Source: CBDFNN01 sp965250215
Lineage (GTDB): Bacteria > Bacteroidota > Rhodothermia > Rhodothermales > DATKEJ01
Reading direction: 5' to 3'
Length of the DNA: 64,000 bases
Assembly (NCBI GenBank): GCA_965250215.1
Contig: CBDFNN010000004.1
Coordinates: 2,976,001 to 3,040,000, forward strand
This document shows, piece by piece, positions 44,202 to 52,914 of this stretch. Numbering within the stretch: position 1 is the first letter of the stretch; each line of letters starts with the position of its first letter. The position numbers were made by a program, and so were the translations under genes. Below the pieces are notes generated by a model. The model was not told the origin of the DNA and made no database searches. It worked only from the letters and a program-made list of their open reading frames with translations.

Positions 44202-44236
44202 AATTCGAAATTCGGCATTCGACACTCTGGACTCTA
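44202..44236. repeat. Heptanucleotide-periodic repeat at the 3' end of nadA
   Basis: Five 7-base units run without gaps: AATTCGA, AATTCGG, CATTCGA, CACTCTG, GACTCTA. The last one contains the nadA stop codon (44234-44236, minus strand). The unit differs from the repeats at 372 and 58072 but has the same period. Confidence 0.6.
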
Positions 44237-45235
44237 CTTAATGCCGGCGCTCATTTCCATCATTTTTTCGATAGGCTTCAAAGCCATCAATCGAAGTTCT
44301 TCATCCATGAGGATTTCTGGGCTCTCGTGCTTTAGACATAGATATATTTTCTCTAACGTGTTGAGCCTCATGTGGGGGCACTGATTGCAAGCGCATCCAT
44401 TGTCTGGTGGCGCAGGAATGAATGTCTTTCCAGGACAATCCTTGCTCATTTGGTGCAGAATTCCCTCCTCAGTCGCCACGATAAAAGTATCCTCTTTTGA
44501 CTCTCGGGCAAAGCGTCGAATATTGGATGTTGACCCAACATAATCTGCCTGTCGAAGAACTGCCTCTTCACATTCTGGGTGAGCCAAAACTGGTGCTCCC
44601 GGAAATGCGACTTTAAGTTCAATCAGCCTTTTCTCACTGAAAATCTCGTGAACGATGCAGGCACCATCCCAAAGTACCATCTCCCTCCCGGACTGCTTCT
44701 GAAGATAGGCCCCGAGGTTTTTGTCCGGAGCAAAAATGATTCCCTGATCTATCGGTATCTGATTGACGATATGCTCGGCGTTGCTACTTGTGCAGACTAT
44801 GTCTGAAAGAGCCTTCAAGCCCGCTGAGCAGTTGATGTAAGAAATGACTATGTGGTCAGGATGCTGCTTCTTGAATTTCGCAAATTCGTCTGGTGGACAG
44901 GAATCAGCCAGCGAGCATCCAGCATTGAGGTCAGGAAGAAAAACCTTTTTACTTGGGTTCATTATTTTCGCCGTTTCAGCCATGAAATGAACCCCGGCAA
45001 ATAGGATTATGTCAGCATTAGTTTTTGCTGCCTCTCTCGCCAATCCTAATGAATCGCCGATATAATCCGCGATGTCTTGTATTGCAGGCTCTTGATAATA
45101 ATGAGCCAGCAAAATCGCATTCTTTTCCTTTCGAAGTCCTTCAATTTCGCCGAGGATATCGACTTGGGGCGAAATGGATTCGTCGACGAATCCTAGTTCG
45201 AGAAGACCGCTTGGTGGTAGTGTATCTAGTAGCAT
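44234..45235 (-). CDS. nadA: Quinolinate synthase
   Basis: NadA condenses iminoaspartate with dihydroxyacetone phosphate to quinolinate in NAD synthesis, using a 4Fe-4S cluster. Cluster cysteines are C107 (NAGCSLAD), C193 (GACIVHE) and C286 (CNQCPHM). Other family blocks are ILLAHYYQEP, DIADYIGDSL, ILFAGVHFMAETAKI and CTSSNAEHIV. Length of 333 residues is typical. No nadB or nadC is adjacent. A 122-base gap separates it from lolD upstream. Confidence 0.97.
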   Translation of the reverse strand: MLLDTLPPSGLLELGFVDESISPQVDILGEIEGLRKEKNAILLAHYYQEPAIQDIADYIGDSLGLAREAAKTNADIILFAGVHFMAETAKIMNPSKKVFLPDLNAGCSLADSCPPDEFAKFKKQHPDHIVISYINCSAGLKALSDIVCTSSNAEHIVNQIPIDQGIIFAPDKNLGAYLQKQSGREMVLWDGACIVHEIFSEKRLIELKVAFPGAPVLAHPECEEAVLRQADYVGSTSNIRRFARESKEDTFIVATEEGILHQMSKDCPGKTFIPAPPDNGCACNQCPHMRLNTLEKIYLCLKHESPEILMDEELRLMALKPIEKMMEMSAGIK

Positions 45236-45357
45236 AGTTGTCTTGGTGGTATCTCTTTTTGATCAAGATGCATGCCAAGTCGTCAATTGTGCCATATTGA
45301 CAGCTTTTGTTGACCCCATGTCGGCAGAACTTGCTTTACTTGCAACACGACAAAGCA

Positions 45358-46071
45358 CTAGATAATTACTCCGTCTTCTATACGAATAATTCTGTCTGCA
45401 TTGCTCGCTAGGTGCTCATTGTGAGTAGCAATGACAAAGGAAACTCCCGTTTTGTTTCGAATCTCAAACATCTGTTGATGGAGCTTTTCCGCCGTGTTAG
45501 AATCAAGATTTCCGCTCGGCTCATCAGCCAAAATAAGATCAGGTTGATTCATCAAGGCACGTGCGAATGCTACCCTTTGCTGTTCTCCACCAGATAGTTC
45601 TGATGGACGATGTTCTAGCCTATGAGAAAGTCCGATTTCCTGAAGGAGCTCTTCTGCACGAGCTTTCAGTTCGGACATCGCTTTCTGCTGAATCAGACCC
45701 GGCATGGCTACATTTTCGATCGCGGAGAATTCAGGTAAGAGGTGATGAAACTGAAAAACAAAACCGACAGATCTATTGCGGAAAGCCGCTAGCTCATCGT
45801 CCTCCATGCTAGATAAGTCTTTCCCTCTCCAGCGAACTGTCCCAGAGCTTGGTCGATCTAGTCCCCCAAGGATGTGTAATAAGGTACTTTTTCCAGCGCC
45901 ACTCTCACCGACCAGGGCAACAAACTCACCTTCGCCAATATCGAGCGAGACGCCCTTCAGAACGACGACGTCCTTGCCTTCGACTCCAGCGTAAGATTTT
46001 TCAATTCTATCTGCTTTAACCAAAAGCGGATTTGATTGATGATCACGTCTTTCTCTCTCTGTTTGACTCAC
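45358..46071 (-). CDS. lolD: Lipoprotein-releasing ABC transporter ATP-binding protein LolD
   Basis: LolD powers release of lipoproteins from the inner membrane to the carrier LolA. Walker A is GESGAGKST, the Q-loop region reads VGFVFQFHHLLPEFSAIENV (typical of LolD/MacB-type ATPases), the signature is LSGGEQQRVAFARAL, Walker B is LILADEPSGNLD, and the switch histidine is in VIATHNEHLA. The start is GTG. The LolC/E permease is not beside it, so assignment to Lol rather than another MacB-type exporter rests on sequence only. It begins 12 bases after the NtrC-type regulator stop. Confidence 0.88.
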   Translation of the reverse strand: MSQTERERRDHQSNPLLVKADRIEKSYAGVEGKDVVVLKGVSLDIGEGEFVALVGESGAGKSTLLHILGGLDRPSSGTVRWRGKDLSSMEDDELAAFRNRSVGFVFQFHHLLPEFSAIENVAMPGLIQQKAMSELKARAEELLQEIGLSHRLEHRPSELSGGEQQRVAFARALMNQPDLILADEPSGNLDSNTAEKLHQQMFEIRNKTGVSFVIATHNEHLASNADRIIRIEDGVII

Positions 46072-46083
46072 TAGGTTTACCGG

Positions 46084-47472
46084 CTAGTGATCAACGGAAT
46101 CTCTCTCTATCCCGTATTTGCTCATTTTATTGTACAAATGAGAACGTTGAATCCCGATTTCCTCCGCGGTCTTTGAGATATTCCAATCGAACTGATCGAG
46201 TTTTTTCTGGATGAACATTTTTTCAGCCATGTCTCTAAAATCGCTAAACGAATCCGCACTATCGAGGAGATCGAGAACGGGATTGACATTTGATACGCCA
46301 GCCAAGACAAACCTCTGGACTTCGCTTTCCGTTACCCTGTCCCCCTGACTAAGTATTAGTAGCCGCTCAACAACATTATTGAGTTCTCTGACATTGCCCG
46401 GCCAATCCATAGACCTCAAACGCTGAAGGGATGAATTGCTAAATGCTTTTTCCGGCAGGCCATTTCTCTCGGAAAGTCTGGTGGCGAATTTTTCTACCAT
46501 CTCATTTATGTCCTCCCGTCGATCTCGGAGAGGTGGGACATGGATTAGAATCACAGACAGTCTGTCATACAGATCTCTTCTAAATAGCTGGGCATCAATC
46601 TGATCGCTTAGGTCTTTATTTGTGGCAGAAAGTACACGGACATCCACAGAAATGCTCTTGTCGCCACCTACTCGATCGATTTTATTCTCCTGCAGAGCTC
46701 TCAAAACTTTCGCCTGAGCCGACGTGCTCATGTCGCCAATCTCATCAAGGAACAAAGTACCTCCGTTGGCCTGTTCAAATTTCCCAATTCGTTGCTTAGT
46801 TGCTCCGGTGAAAGATCCTTTTTCATGTCCAAAAAGTTCACTCTCTATCAATTCACTCGGAATTGCAGCGCAGTTCACCTCTATAATTGGCCCATCTCTT
46901 CTTGGTGATTTTTCATGGATCCATTTCGCAACTAGTTCTTTTCCCGTTCCTGCTTCGCCCGTGATGAGAACTCTAGCTTCTGTCGGTGCAACCATATCAA
47001 TGGTGCTGGTAATTCCCTTAATAGCAGAACTTGTGCCAAGAATGGGTTGAAGTTTTGATTGCCTAGCAATCGTCTTCTTCATCTTCTTGTTCTCCGTTAC
47101 AAGGACTGCTCGATCAAGTGCGTTGCGAACAGTTAAGAGAAGTCGATTGAGATCAGGCGGTTTCTCGACAAAGTCATAGGCACCGGCTCTCGTAGCTTCA
47201 ACAGCTGTTTCAATCGTACCATGCCCCGAAATCATGACGATAGGTAGGCTAGGATTCGATGAGTGCAGCTCTCGCAGAACATCCATGCCGTCAATTTTCG
47301 GCATTTTTACATCTAAAATTACAAGATCAAATTCGCCTTTTGATACTTGACTTAGTGCTTCCTCTCCATCGACAGCTTCTTCAATATGATAGCCCTCATA
47401 TTCCAGAATGTCTCGTAACGTTCGACGAATACTGGGTTCGTCATCGACGACAAGAATTCTGCGTTTAGGCAT
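46084..47472 (-). CDS. NtrC-family sigma-54-dependent response regulator
   Basis: Domain order is receiver (phospho-acceptor D54 in LVILDVKMP, acidic pocket DD at 10-11, conserved Lys in VEKP), AAA+ sigma-54 interaction domain (Walker A GEAGTGKE, loop GSFTGA, GGTLFLDEIGDM, RDLYDRLSV, WPGNVRELNN) and a Fis-type helix-turn-helix (WNISKTAEEIGIQRSHLYNKM). It would activate sigma-54 promoters when phosphorylated. No histidine kinase lies beside it. It sits between a TPR membrane protein (31 bases upstream) and lolD, so an envelope-stress role is possible but only inferred. Confidence 0.95.
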   Translation of the reverse strand: MPKRRILVVDDEPSIRRTLRDILEYEGYHIEEAVDGEEALSQVSKGEFDLVILDVKMPKIDGMDVLRELHSSNPSLPIVMISGHGTIETAVEATRAGAYDFVEKPPDLNRLLLTVRNALDRAVLVTENKKMKKTIARQSKLQPILGTSSAIKGITSTIDMVAPTEARVLITGEAGTGKELVAKWIHEKSPRRDGPIIEVNCAAIPSELIESELFGHEKGSFTGATKQRIGKFEQANGGTLFLDEIGDMSTSAQAKVLRALQENKIDRVGGDKSISVDVRVLSATNKDLSDQIDAQLFRRDLYDRLSVILIHVPPLRDRREDINEMVEKFATRLSERNGLPEKAFSNSSLQRLRSMDWPGNVRELNNVVERLLILSQGDRVTESEVQRFVLAGVSNVNPVLDLLDSADSFSDFRDMAEKMFIQKKLDQFDWNISKTAEEIGIQRSHLYNKMSKYGIERDSVDH

Positions 47473-47503
47473 ATTTCAAGGAGCTTATTCTAGTGTACTC
47501 GAC

Positions 47504-48208
47504 CTAGTTTGACTGAGCCGAGTTGATTCGCGCGACGTGAAAGTCTGCGTTGGCCGCATTTGTGTCTTCCGGATATTTCTCTGTTAAGAGATCAAACATG
47601 GCAATGGCTTTCGAATAGTTGCCTGCCTTCTCATAGTTACGAGCGGCACTCATGAGATAGTCAGGCGATGTTGCCGCATTCTCGAATTTCAGAGCGGCAT
47701 CTTCGAAATTGTCAGCAGCCTCCTCATGTTTACCTTGGTCCTCATATATTGAAGCTTCACCTGCTAGGGCGCTTACACCAAGGTAATTCGCACCTTTGCT
47801 ATAACTAGCAAACATGGCCAAGGCCTCATCATATTGTCCCAAGTTGTAATGGGCATCTGCTGCATAAAACTTGGCAAGGTTGCCGTCCTCCGTAGAACCG
47901 TACTGATCAACGATTTCAAGAAGACCCAATTTTTCATCTCTGCCGTCAAGCGCTTCTTGATACTGTCCGCCCTCCCAACTTGATACAATTCGTCCAAGAT
48001 GCTCGGATGCTTCTGCTTGATTCTTAGATCCAAAATATTGCCACGCGAAAAGTGCAGCTAGGGCCAATGCAATAGCAAGCGCTATGTATATGACCATCTG
48101 TCGATTTTCCTCGAAGAAGCCGAAAGCCTTCGAAGAGGCTGTGACAACTGCATCCTCGCGCAGTTCAGCCCTTCTAGTAATTTTACGTGGTGCTTTTACC
48201 GACTGCAT
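47504..48208 (-). CDS. TPR membrane protein, YfgM-like
   Basis: A basic N-terminal segment is followed by one membrane helix (about 38-58) and then four or more TPR-like repeats (LAKFYAADAHYNLGQYDEALAMF, LMSAARNYEKAGNYSKAIAMFD). This matches the YfgM-like TPR_21 architecture, periplasmic proteins that assist the Sec translocon or chaperones in E. coli. YfgM function here is not shown. It precedes the NtrC-type regulator on the same strand. Confidence 0.82.
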   Translation of the reverse strand: MQSVKAPRKITRRAELREDAVVTASSKAFGFFEENRQMVIYIALAIALALAALFAWQYFGSKNQAEASEHLGRIVSSWEGGQYQEALDGRDEKLGLLEIVDQYGSTEDGNLAKFYAADAHYNLGQYDEALAMFASYSKGANYLGVSALAGEASIYEDQGKHEEAADNFEDAALKFENAATSPDYLMSAARNYEKAGNYSKAIAMFDLLTEKYPEDTNAANADFHVARINSAQSN

Positions 48209-48555
48209 ATTTTATCGCCTAACGAAATTCTTGATGTTTAGATTTTATTCCAGATCTGAAGGTACGCTTTTGGCGCAAATATTTCAGAGCAACGAAATCT
48301 TACTTATCAAGTGAAGGAGCGTTCTCGCTTTCTTAAGCCCTTCTTGTGAAATTCGTTCTAGCATTTCTGGCTGACCTGGCCTATCTGTCACTTCTTGCTT
48401 GTCTTTCATATCTGATAGGACAGTTAGAGGTCGAATATCTTCAATCGTCTCCGCGCTTGTTGAACTGCTCACTAAACAACAAGTTTTACATCTCAAAACT
48501 GATGATAGCTTGTGCTAGAGATTCACAGCATGCCAGCCCAGTTAGACAGGCTAAA
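48209..48555. other. 347-base gap between the TPR gene and the M28 peptidase gene
   Basis: The stretch contains a 70-codon minus-strand frame (48284-48496) whose end reads MLERISQEGLKKARTLLHLISK. It has no recognised domain and no Shine-Dalgarno site, so I do not call it a gene. No terminator hairpin or RNA gene was seen. Confidence 0.45.
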
Positions 48556-49494
48556 TCATCTCTGCCCGGCAATTTTCGCTATCCATTCACGCATCGCGGA
48601 TCCCACCGCAATATAAAAATCTTTATCGATGTTGGCGAAATTGTCAGTCGCCTTGTGATAGTGTGCATGATCCTCAACTCCAAAGTAGAGATGGGCGACC
48701 CCTGCCTTACTAAATGGACCGTGGTCCGAAGAGAAAGTCCAGTCGTCCTTTTTATCACCTCCATCATGACCTCTCAGAAGAGTGAAGTTGGCATTCGCCT
48801 CTAGAGCATCCACTTTGGATTTCAATTCGGGATTTTTGTGCAGACCGGACACATAGAGTTCATTCTTGTCACTAATGCTGACCATGTCAAAATTAATCAT
48901 GAGGTCCAGCTCCTTAACTAGATCTGGAAAATCCTGGACCAAAGCGCGAGAACCAATAAGACCTTTTTCCTCAGCATCAAAGGCGACGAAAATGAATCGA
49001 GATAGCCTGTCCGTCATCTTCGAAAGAGTATCCGCCATGGCTAACATTAATGCCGTTCCTGAGGCGTTATCGTCAGCTCCATTAAAGACCTCATCGCTCT
49101 TCAAACCGACATGGTCAAAATGAGCCCCAATTAGAATCGTTCCAACGCTTTCATTAGTTGATGTCGCATCGAGGACACCGATCACGTTATTCCCTTCAAC
49201 ACGTCCATTGTCTGTCTTGAAGTGAAGATTCCGCTTATCGTCGAAAAGTCCAAGACTTTCACTTTCGAAAGCTTGGCTTACATATTCCAGAGCTCGAGTG
49301 CCTCCCTCCGTGCCGGACTCCCTGCCTTGGTACTTGTCAGAGGACAATTCCTCCACTCGATCAAGCATTTCATTTGCCCAATCAGGATATACCTGAGCCG
49401 ACAAGCCCTGGAAATACGAATCGACAATTGCCTTTTCTTTTGACCAAAAAGAAACCAAGACTAGTATTGCCAAAAGAAGAGTTTGGATCTGCAT
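48556..49494 (-). CDS. M28-family zinc aminopeptidase, exported
   Basis: A hydrophobic N-terminus (MQIQTLLLAILVLVSFW) indicates export or a membrane anchor. M28 ligands and catalytic residues are present: GAHFDH, GADDNASG, FDAEEKGLIGS with the paired glutamates, INFDMVS and HYHKATD. These enzymes bind two zinc ions and remove N-terminal residues from peptides in the periplasm. Length (312 residues) suits a single catalytic domain. It lies 78 bases downstream of murA on the same strand. Confidence 0.92.
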   Translation of the reverse strand: MQIQTLLLAILVLVSFWSKEKAIVDSYFQGLSAQVYPDWANEMLDRVEELSSDKYQGRESGTEGGTRALEYVSQAFESESLGLFDDKRNLHFKTDNGRVEGNNVIGVLDATSTNESVGTILIGAHFDHVGLKSDEVFNGADDNASGTALMLAMADTLSKMTDRLSRFIFVAFDAEEKGLIGSRALVQDFPDLVKELDLMINFDMVSISDKNELYVSGLHKNPELKSKVDALEANANFTLLRGHDGGDKKDDWTFSSDHGPFSKAGVAHLYFGVEDHAHYHKATDNFANIDKDFYIAVGSAMREWIAKIAGQR

Positions 49495-49572
49495 AGTAGA
49501 AATGCTGGTTAATAGACTCTCGCTTAAAAGTATTGAGCAACGCCTCTCATTCTCGAAAAGCTGTCGCCCTAT

Positions 49573-50886
49573 TTATATAATGTGCGGCGCGGGCTGGTCA
49601 CCAAATTCGCTGTAGCGGACGCGTTCAATATCAACTCCGACCTTGGTGAGCTTTTCCTCTAACCTCTCATAGCCTCGATCTAGGTGATAGACTCGCAAAA
49701 CACTAGTCTCCCCTTCTGCGATCATACCAGCCAAAACTAATGAAACACTGGCTCGGAGGTCCGTACTCATCACTTCCGCTCCGGTAAGTCTGCTGGGACC
49801 CCATACACGAACCTTACTTTCTTCCACTTTTGCATTCATTCCAAGCCTCGTCAGCTCTGGGATATGTTTGAAGCGATCTCGATAAATGGTGTCTGTCACA
49901 CTAGACTCGCCTTCGGCTTGAGAAAGAAGAATGGTCCACTGTGCTTGCAAATCAGTCGGGAATCCTGGATAGACATCGGTTTTAATAGAAACGGGAGTAA
50001 TTTTTTCTACTGGCCTTATCCAAATCTTGTCTGACTCTATTCGCAAACCGACTCCTGTCTGCTCGAAGGCGTGTAAAAATGCCGAGCCTAAATGTTCAGG
50101 TTCTGCCCCAGTTATTTCAAACTCTACACCCTTCTTCCCAGCTATTGCAGCAACAACCATAAAAGTCCCCAGCTCTATTCGATCGGGGCAATTGTCTGTC
50201 TCAATGGCGCTCAAATTTTCAACTCCATGAATCTCAACTGTCCGAGTACCTAGTCCTTCTATTTCAGCACCCATGGCCTTGAGCATTTCACCAAACACAA
50301 CGACATCTGGTTCAATAGCAACGTTTCGGAGTACACTAATACCCTCCGCCATACTTGCTGCTAACATCACATTGACCGTCGCTCCAACACTGGATGGATT
50401 GAAGCTAAAATCACCACCTTTGAGCCGACCACCAGGAGCTTCTGCGATTATGTAACCATGCTCTACTTTGATTTTCGCACCCAAAGCTTCCATTCCCTTA
50501 ATGTGCAAATCGACAGGCCGTGGTCCCCAAGCACATCCACCTGGCAAAGAGACTTTGGCTTTCCCAAATTTGCCAAGCAGGGCGCCCAACATATAGATCG
50601 AGGCCCGCATTTTTTTGACCAGCTCATAAGGCGCCTCCAAATTGTTAATTCCTGTCGGGTCGATTTTCAACGTGCTGCTTCCTTTGTCGTAGGAAACCGA
50701 CGCACCTGTCACTTGCATAACCTGAGAAAAAGTCGATACATCTTTTAAGGAAGGCACATTGGATATGGTGACTTCCCCGTCAGCCATAAGAGCAGCGGCC
50801 ATCAGAGTTAGCGCTGTATTTTTGGAGCCGCTTACCCGCAAACTTCCTGAAATTTCGTTTCCTCCCCGTACTAAGAGTTTGTCCAT
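49573..50886 (-). CDS. murA: UDP-N-acetylglucosamine 1-carboxyvinyltransferase
   Basis: MurA starts peptidoglycan synthesis by adding enolpyruvate to UDP-GlcNAc. SGSKNTALTLMAAALMA carries Lys22 and Asn23; the reactive cysteine is C118 in GGCAWGPRPVDLH, so fosfomycin sensitivity would be expected. Other blocks are PSSVGATVNVMLAA, TDVYPGFPTDLQAQW and YHLDRGYERLEEKL. The ATG at 50886 gives 437 residues; 24 upstream codons in frame overlap the divergent control region and are unlikely to be translated. Confidence 0.97.
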   Translation of the reverse strand: MDKLLVRGGNEISGSLRVSGSKNTALTLMAAALMADGEVTISNVPSLKDVSTFSQVMQVTGASVSYDKGSSTLKIDPTGINNLEAPYELVKKMRASIYMLGALLGKFGKAKVSLPGGCAWGPRPVDLHIKGMEALGAKIKVEHGYIIAEAPGGRLKGGDFSFNPSSVGATVNVMLAASMAEGISVLRNVAIEPDVVVFGEMLKAMGAEIEGLGTRTVEIHGVENLSAIETDNCPDRIELGTFMVVAAIAGKKGVEFEITGAEPEHLGSAFLHAFEQTGVGLRIESDKIWIRPVEKITPVSIKTDVYPGFPTDLQAQWTILLSQAEGESSVTDTIYRDRFKHIPELTRLGMNAKVEESKVRVWGPSRLTGAEVMSTDLRASVSLVLAGMIAEGETSVLRVYHLDRGYERLEEKLTKVGVDIERVRYSEFGDQPAPHII

Positions 50887-50931
50887 GTTAATTCTTTGTG
50901 ATCGCTTTAAGCTTGACCAATTCGTGCATCC

Positions 50932-50994
50932 CTCAAGACTTGAGAGAGTATACTCCAAAGTCCCACGAATGTAGCTGGAGCTACTCTTTTTTTT
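50932..50994 (+). promoter_or_regulatory. Palindromes and attenuator-like hairpin in the leader of the cysteine desulfurase gene
   Basis: Three symmetric elements lie in a row: CTCAAG-A-CTTGAG (50932-50944), GAGTATACTC (50946-50955), and GTAGCT-GG-AGCTAC (50971-50984) followed by TC and eight T (50985-50994). The last looks like an intrinsic terminator in the plus direction, yet no plus-strand gene ends here; the next gene begins at 51026. This suggests a leader with a regulator site and an attenuator. The divergent murA start is at 50886. Confidence 0.6.
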
Positions 50995-51025
50995 AGTGAA
51001 GATTAACCTTTAGAAATACGATCTG

Positions 51026-52186
51026 ATGAAAAATGTGTATCTGGATCATGCCGCAACAACTCCACTCGATCCAGAAGTGCTGGAGGCCATGTTGCCCTAT
51101 CTACGAGAGCAGTTTGGGAATCCCTCGTCCGTCCATTCTCTTGGCCGAAAAGCACGTTCAGCTATTGAGGAGTCACGCAACTTGGTAGCTAGATCCATCG
51201 GAGCCTTGTCAAGTGAGATCGTTTTTACTGGGAGTGCCACAGAAGCGAATAACACTGCTATCTCTGCCGCTTTGAAAGGAAAGGAAAATGTTCACGTCAT
51301 CACTTCAGGAACAGAGCATGAGGCAGTAATCGAGCCCTGCGAGCACTTTGAGGATTGTGGCTGTCAGCTGAGTATTCTTTTACCAAGGCCTGATGGCTGC
51401 ATAACAGCGGAGGCCGTCCGGAAGGAGTTGAGAGAAGAGACCGCTTTGATCTCGATAATGCATACCAACAATGAGACAGGTGTAGAAAATGAAGTTGGGG
51501 CTATCGGACAAATAAAAGGGAATGCTCTTTTTCACAGCGACTTGGTTCAGGCCGTGGGAAAGAAGCCCGTAGACGTCAAAGAGTTCAAGCTTGATTTCGC
51601 GAGTATGAGTGCACACAAATTCTACGGGCCAAAAGGTGTTGGAGCTCTGTATATCAACAGCGAATCGATCGCCTTCGATTCATTAATCAGAGGCGGAAGC
51701 CAAGAACAAGGTCGAAGAGCTGGAACGGAAAATGTCGCTGGAATAATCGGCCTTGCAAAGGCACTCGAAATAGCAGAAAAGAATCGACACGAAGTCGAAT
51801 CCCATATGTACGAAATGAGAGCCAAGCTGATAGATAATATTAAAGAGAAAATTCCACGACCTTATCGATTCAACTCTATTACCGAGAGCGGAAAAGGCGC
51901 ACCACATATTGTGAGTTTTTCCTTTCCACCGGTGGAAGGAAATCCGATTGACGGTGAGATGCTTTTGTTCTCAATGGATATGCAAGGTATTCGTGCATCG
52001 GGAGGGTCAGCATGTACCAGTGGAGCAGTTGAATCCAGTCACGTGCTAAGCTCAATGGGTGTAGATAGGGAAACCGCTGCTGCTACGGTTAGACTTTCCA
52101 TGGGCAAGGACACAAGTTTGGAGGAGCTCCACTACACCATCGAAAAACTTGCAGAGATTATTAAAAGAATGAGAGGAAATCGATAG
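51026..52186 (+). CDS. NifS/IscS-type cysteine desulfurase
   Basis: The PLP enzyme moves sulfur from cysteine to scaffolds for Fe-S clusters or thio-modification. The start YLDHAATTPLDPEVLEAM, TGSATEANN, SGTEHEAV, SMSAHKFYGPKG with PLP lysine K198, GGSQEQGRRAGTENVAGI and the mobile loop SGGSACTSG with catalytic C330 are all present. The 12-residue-long loop type places it in group I (NifS/IscS) rather than SufS. No scaffold, iscR or tRNA-thiolase gene is next to it, so the recipient is unknown. Its leader looks attenuated. Confidence 0.95.
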   Translation: MKNVYLDHAATTPLDPEVLEAMLPYLREQFGNPSSVHSLGRKARSAIEESRNLVARSIGALSSEIVFTGSATEANNTAISAALKGKENVHVITSGTEHEAVIEPCEHFEDCGCQLSILLPRPDGCITAEAVRKELREETALISIMHTNNETGVENEVGAIGQIKGNALFHSDLVQAVGKKPVDVKEFKLDFASMSAHKFYGPKGVGALYINSESIAFDSLIRGGSQEQGRRAGTENVAGIIGLAKALEIAEKNRHEVESHMYEMRAKLIDNIKEKIPRPYRFNSITESGKGAPHIVSFSFPPVEGNPIDGEMLLFSMDMQGIRASGGSACTSGAVESSHVLSSMGVDRETAAATVRLSMGKDTSLEELHYTIEKLAEIIKRMRGNR

Positions 52187-52230
52187 AGCTGAATGGCACT
52201 ATAGTGGAAGTCTTATCCAAATGCTCAGAT

Positions 52231-52749
52231 TTAGAAAATTACTCCAACGCGAAAGGGAAATAATAGACTGACCTTTTCACTCTGGATGGCAAAAGATGGA
52301 TTGCTCTCAATGAAAAATGTAGATTCACTAAGTGGAATCGCTATGCCATAGCCAAGGTGAAAAGCAAAAAATGATCGAGAACTGAGTTCGCCACCAGTCC
52401 GCAATACCCCTCCTATTCCTCCCAAAACATATGGGAATCGATCATAGCCCGGCAGTGCTATTATGAGTGAGAGTTGAGGATTGAAAATAAACTCCGCATT
52501 GTTTGACCCGTCAAATATGAAGGAACTGACTCCAAGTCCCATTCCCAAGGCCAGATCTTCGTTTAGACCAAAGCCTACACGCCCGCGTAATCCTACACCA
52601 AATTTTCCTTCCGTAATTTCCTCGCTAAATGGGTTTACCATGAGCTCTGTGCTAATGCCTAACTGAGTAGACAAGGCTTGCGCCTTAATCTCGGGATTCC
52701 ACAGAAAAAGAGCAGCAAGTAGAAAGAAATAGGATCGAACACGTAACAT
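52231..52749 (-). CDS. Small outer-membrane beta-barrel protein
   Basis: A signal peptide (ending EIKAQA) is followed by alternating hydrophobic strands with glycine and aromatic residues (GKFGVGLRGRVGFGLNEDLALGMGLG, AFHLGYGIAIPL, FPFRVGVIF), the form of an eight- to ten-stranded barrel of 150 mature residues. The C-terminal phenylalanine fits a barrel insertion signal. I cannot assign a specific family. It converges with the cysteine desulfurase gene. Confidence 0.75.
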   Translation of the reverse strand: MLRVRSYFFLLAALFLWNPEIKAQALSTQLGISTELMVNPFSEEITEGKFGVGLRGRVGFGLNEDLALGMGLGVSSFIFDGSNNAEFIFNPQLSLIIALPGYDRFPYVLGGIGGVLRTGGELSSRSFFAFHLGYGIAIPLSESTFFIESNPSFAIQSEKVSLLFPFRVGVIF

Positions 52750-52914
52750 GACTTCTCTTATGTTTTACTCAATTTCGACTCAGTTGGGAATCACGCCATA
52801 AAGAAACGTGTAAGAAGGCGTCGGTCTAAGAATCTATCTCACCACCACAAATTACATCTGAATCGAAGTGGAGAACGTTTACGAGTCAGACGTGGCAAAT
52901 CCTAGTAAGTTTAG

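Noticed and set aside
46084..47472. GSFTGA in place of GAFTGA in the NtrC-type regulator.
   Set aside because: Ser at this place occurs in active sigma-54 activators; loss of function should not be inferred.
48284..48496. A 70-codon minus-strand frame between the M28 peptidase and TPR genes.
   Set aside because: No recognised domain or ribosome site; the first half looks like random coding. It remains possible as a very small gene.
48346..48804. A 152-codon plus-strand frame covering the end of the M28 peptidase gene.
   Set aside because: It lies mostly antisense to a strongly supported gene and has no domain character.
52197..52206. Ten-base palindrome CACTATAGTG between convergent genes.
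   Set aside because: Short, with no T-run; likely chance.
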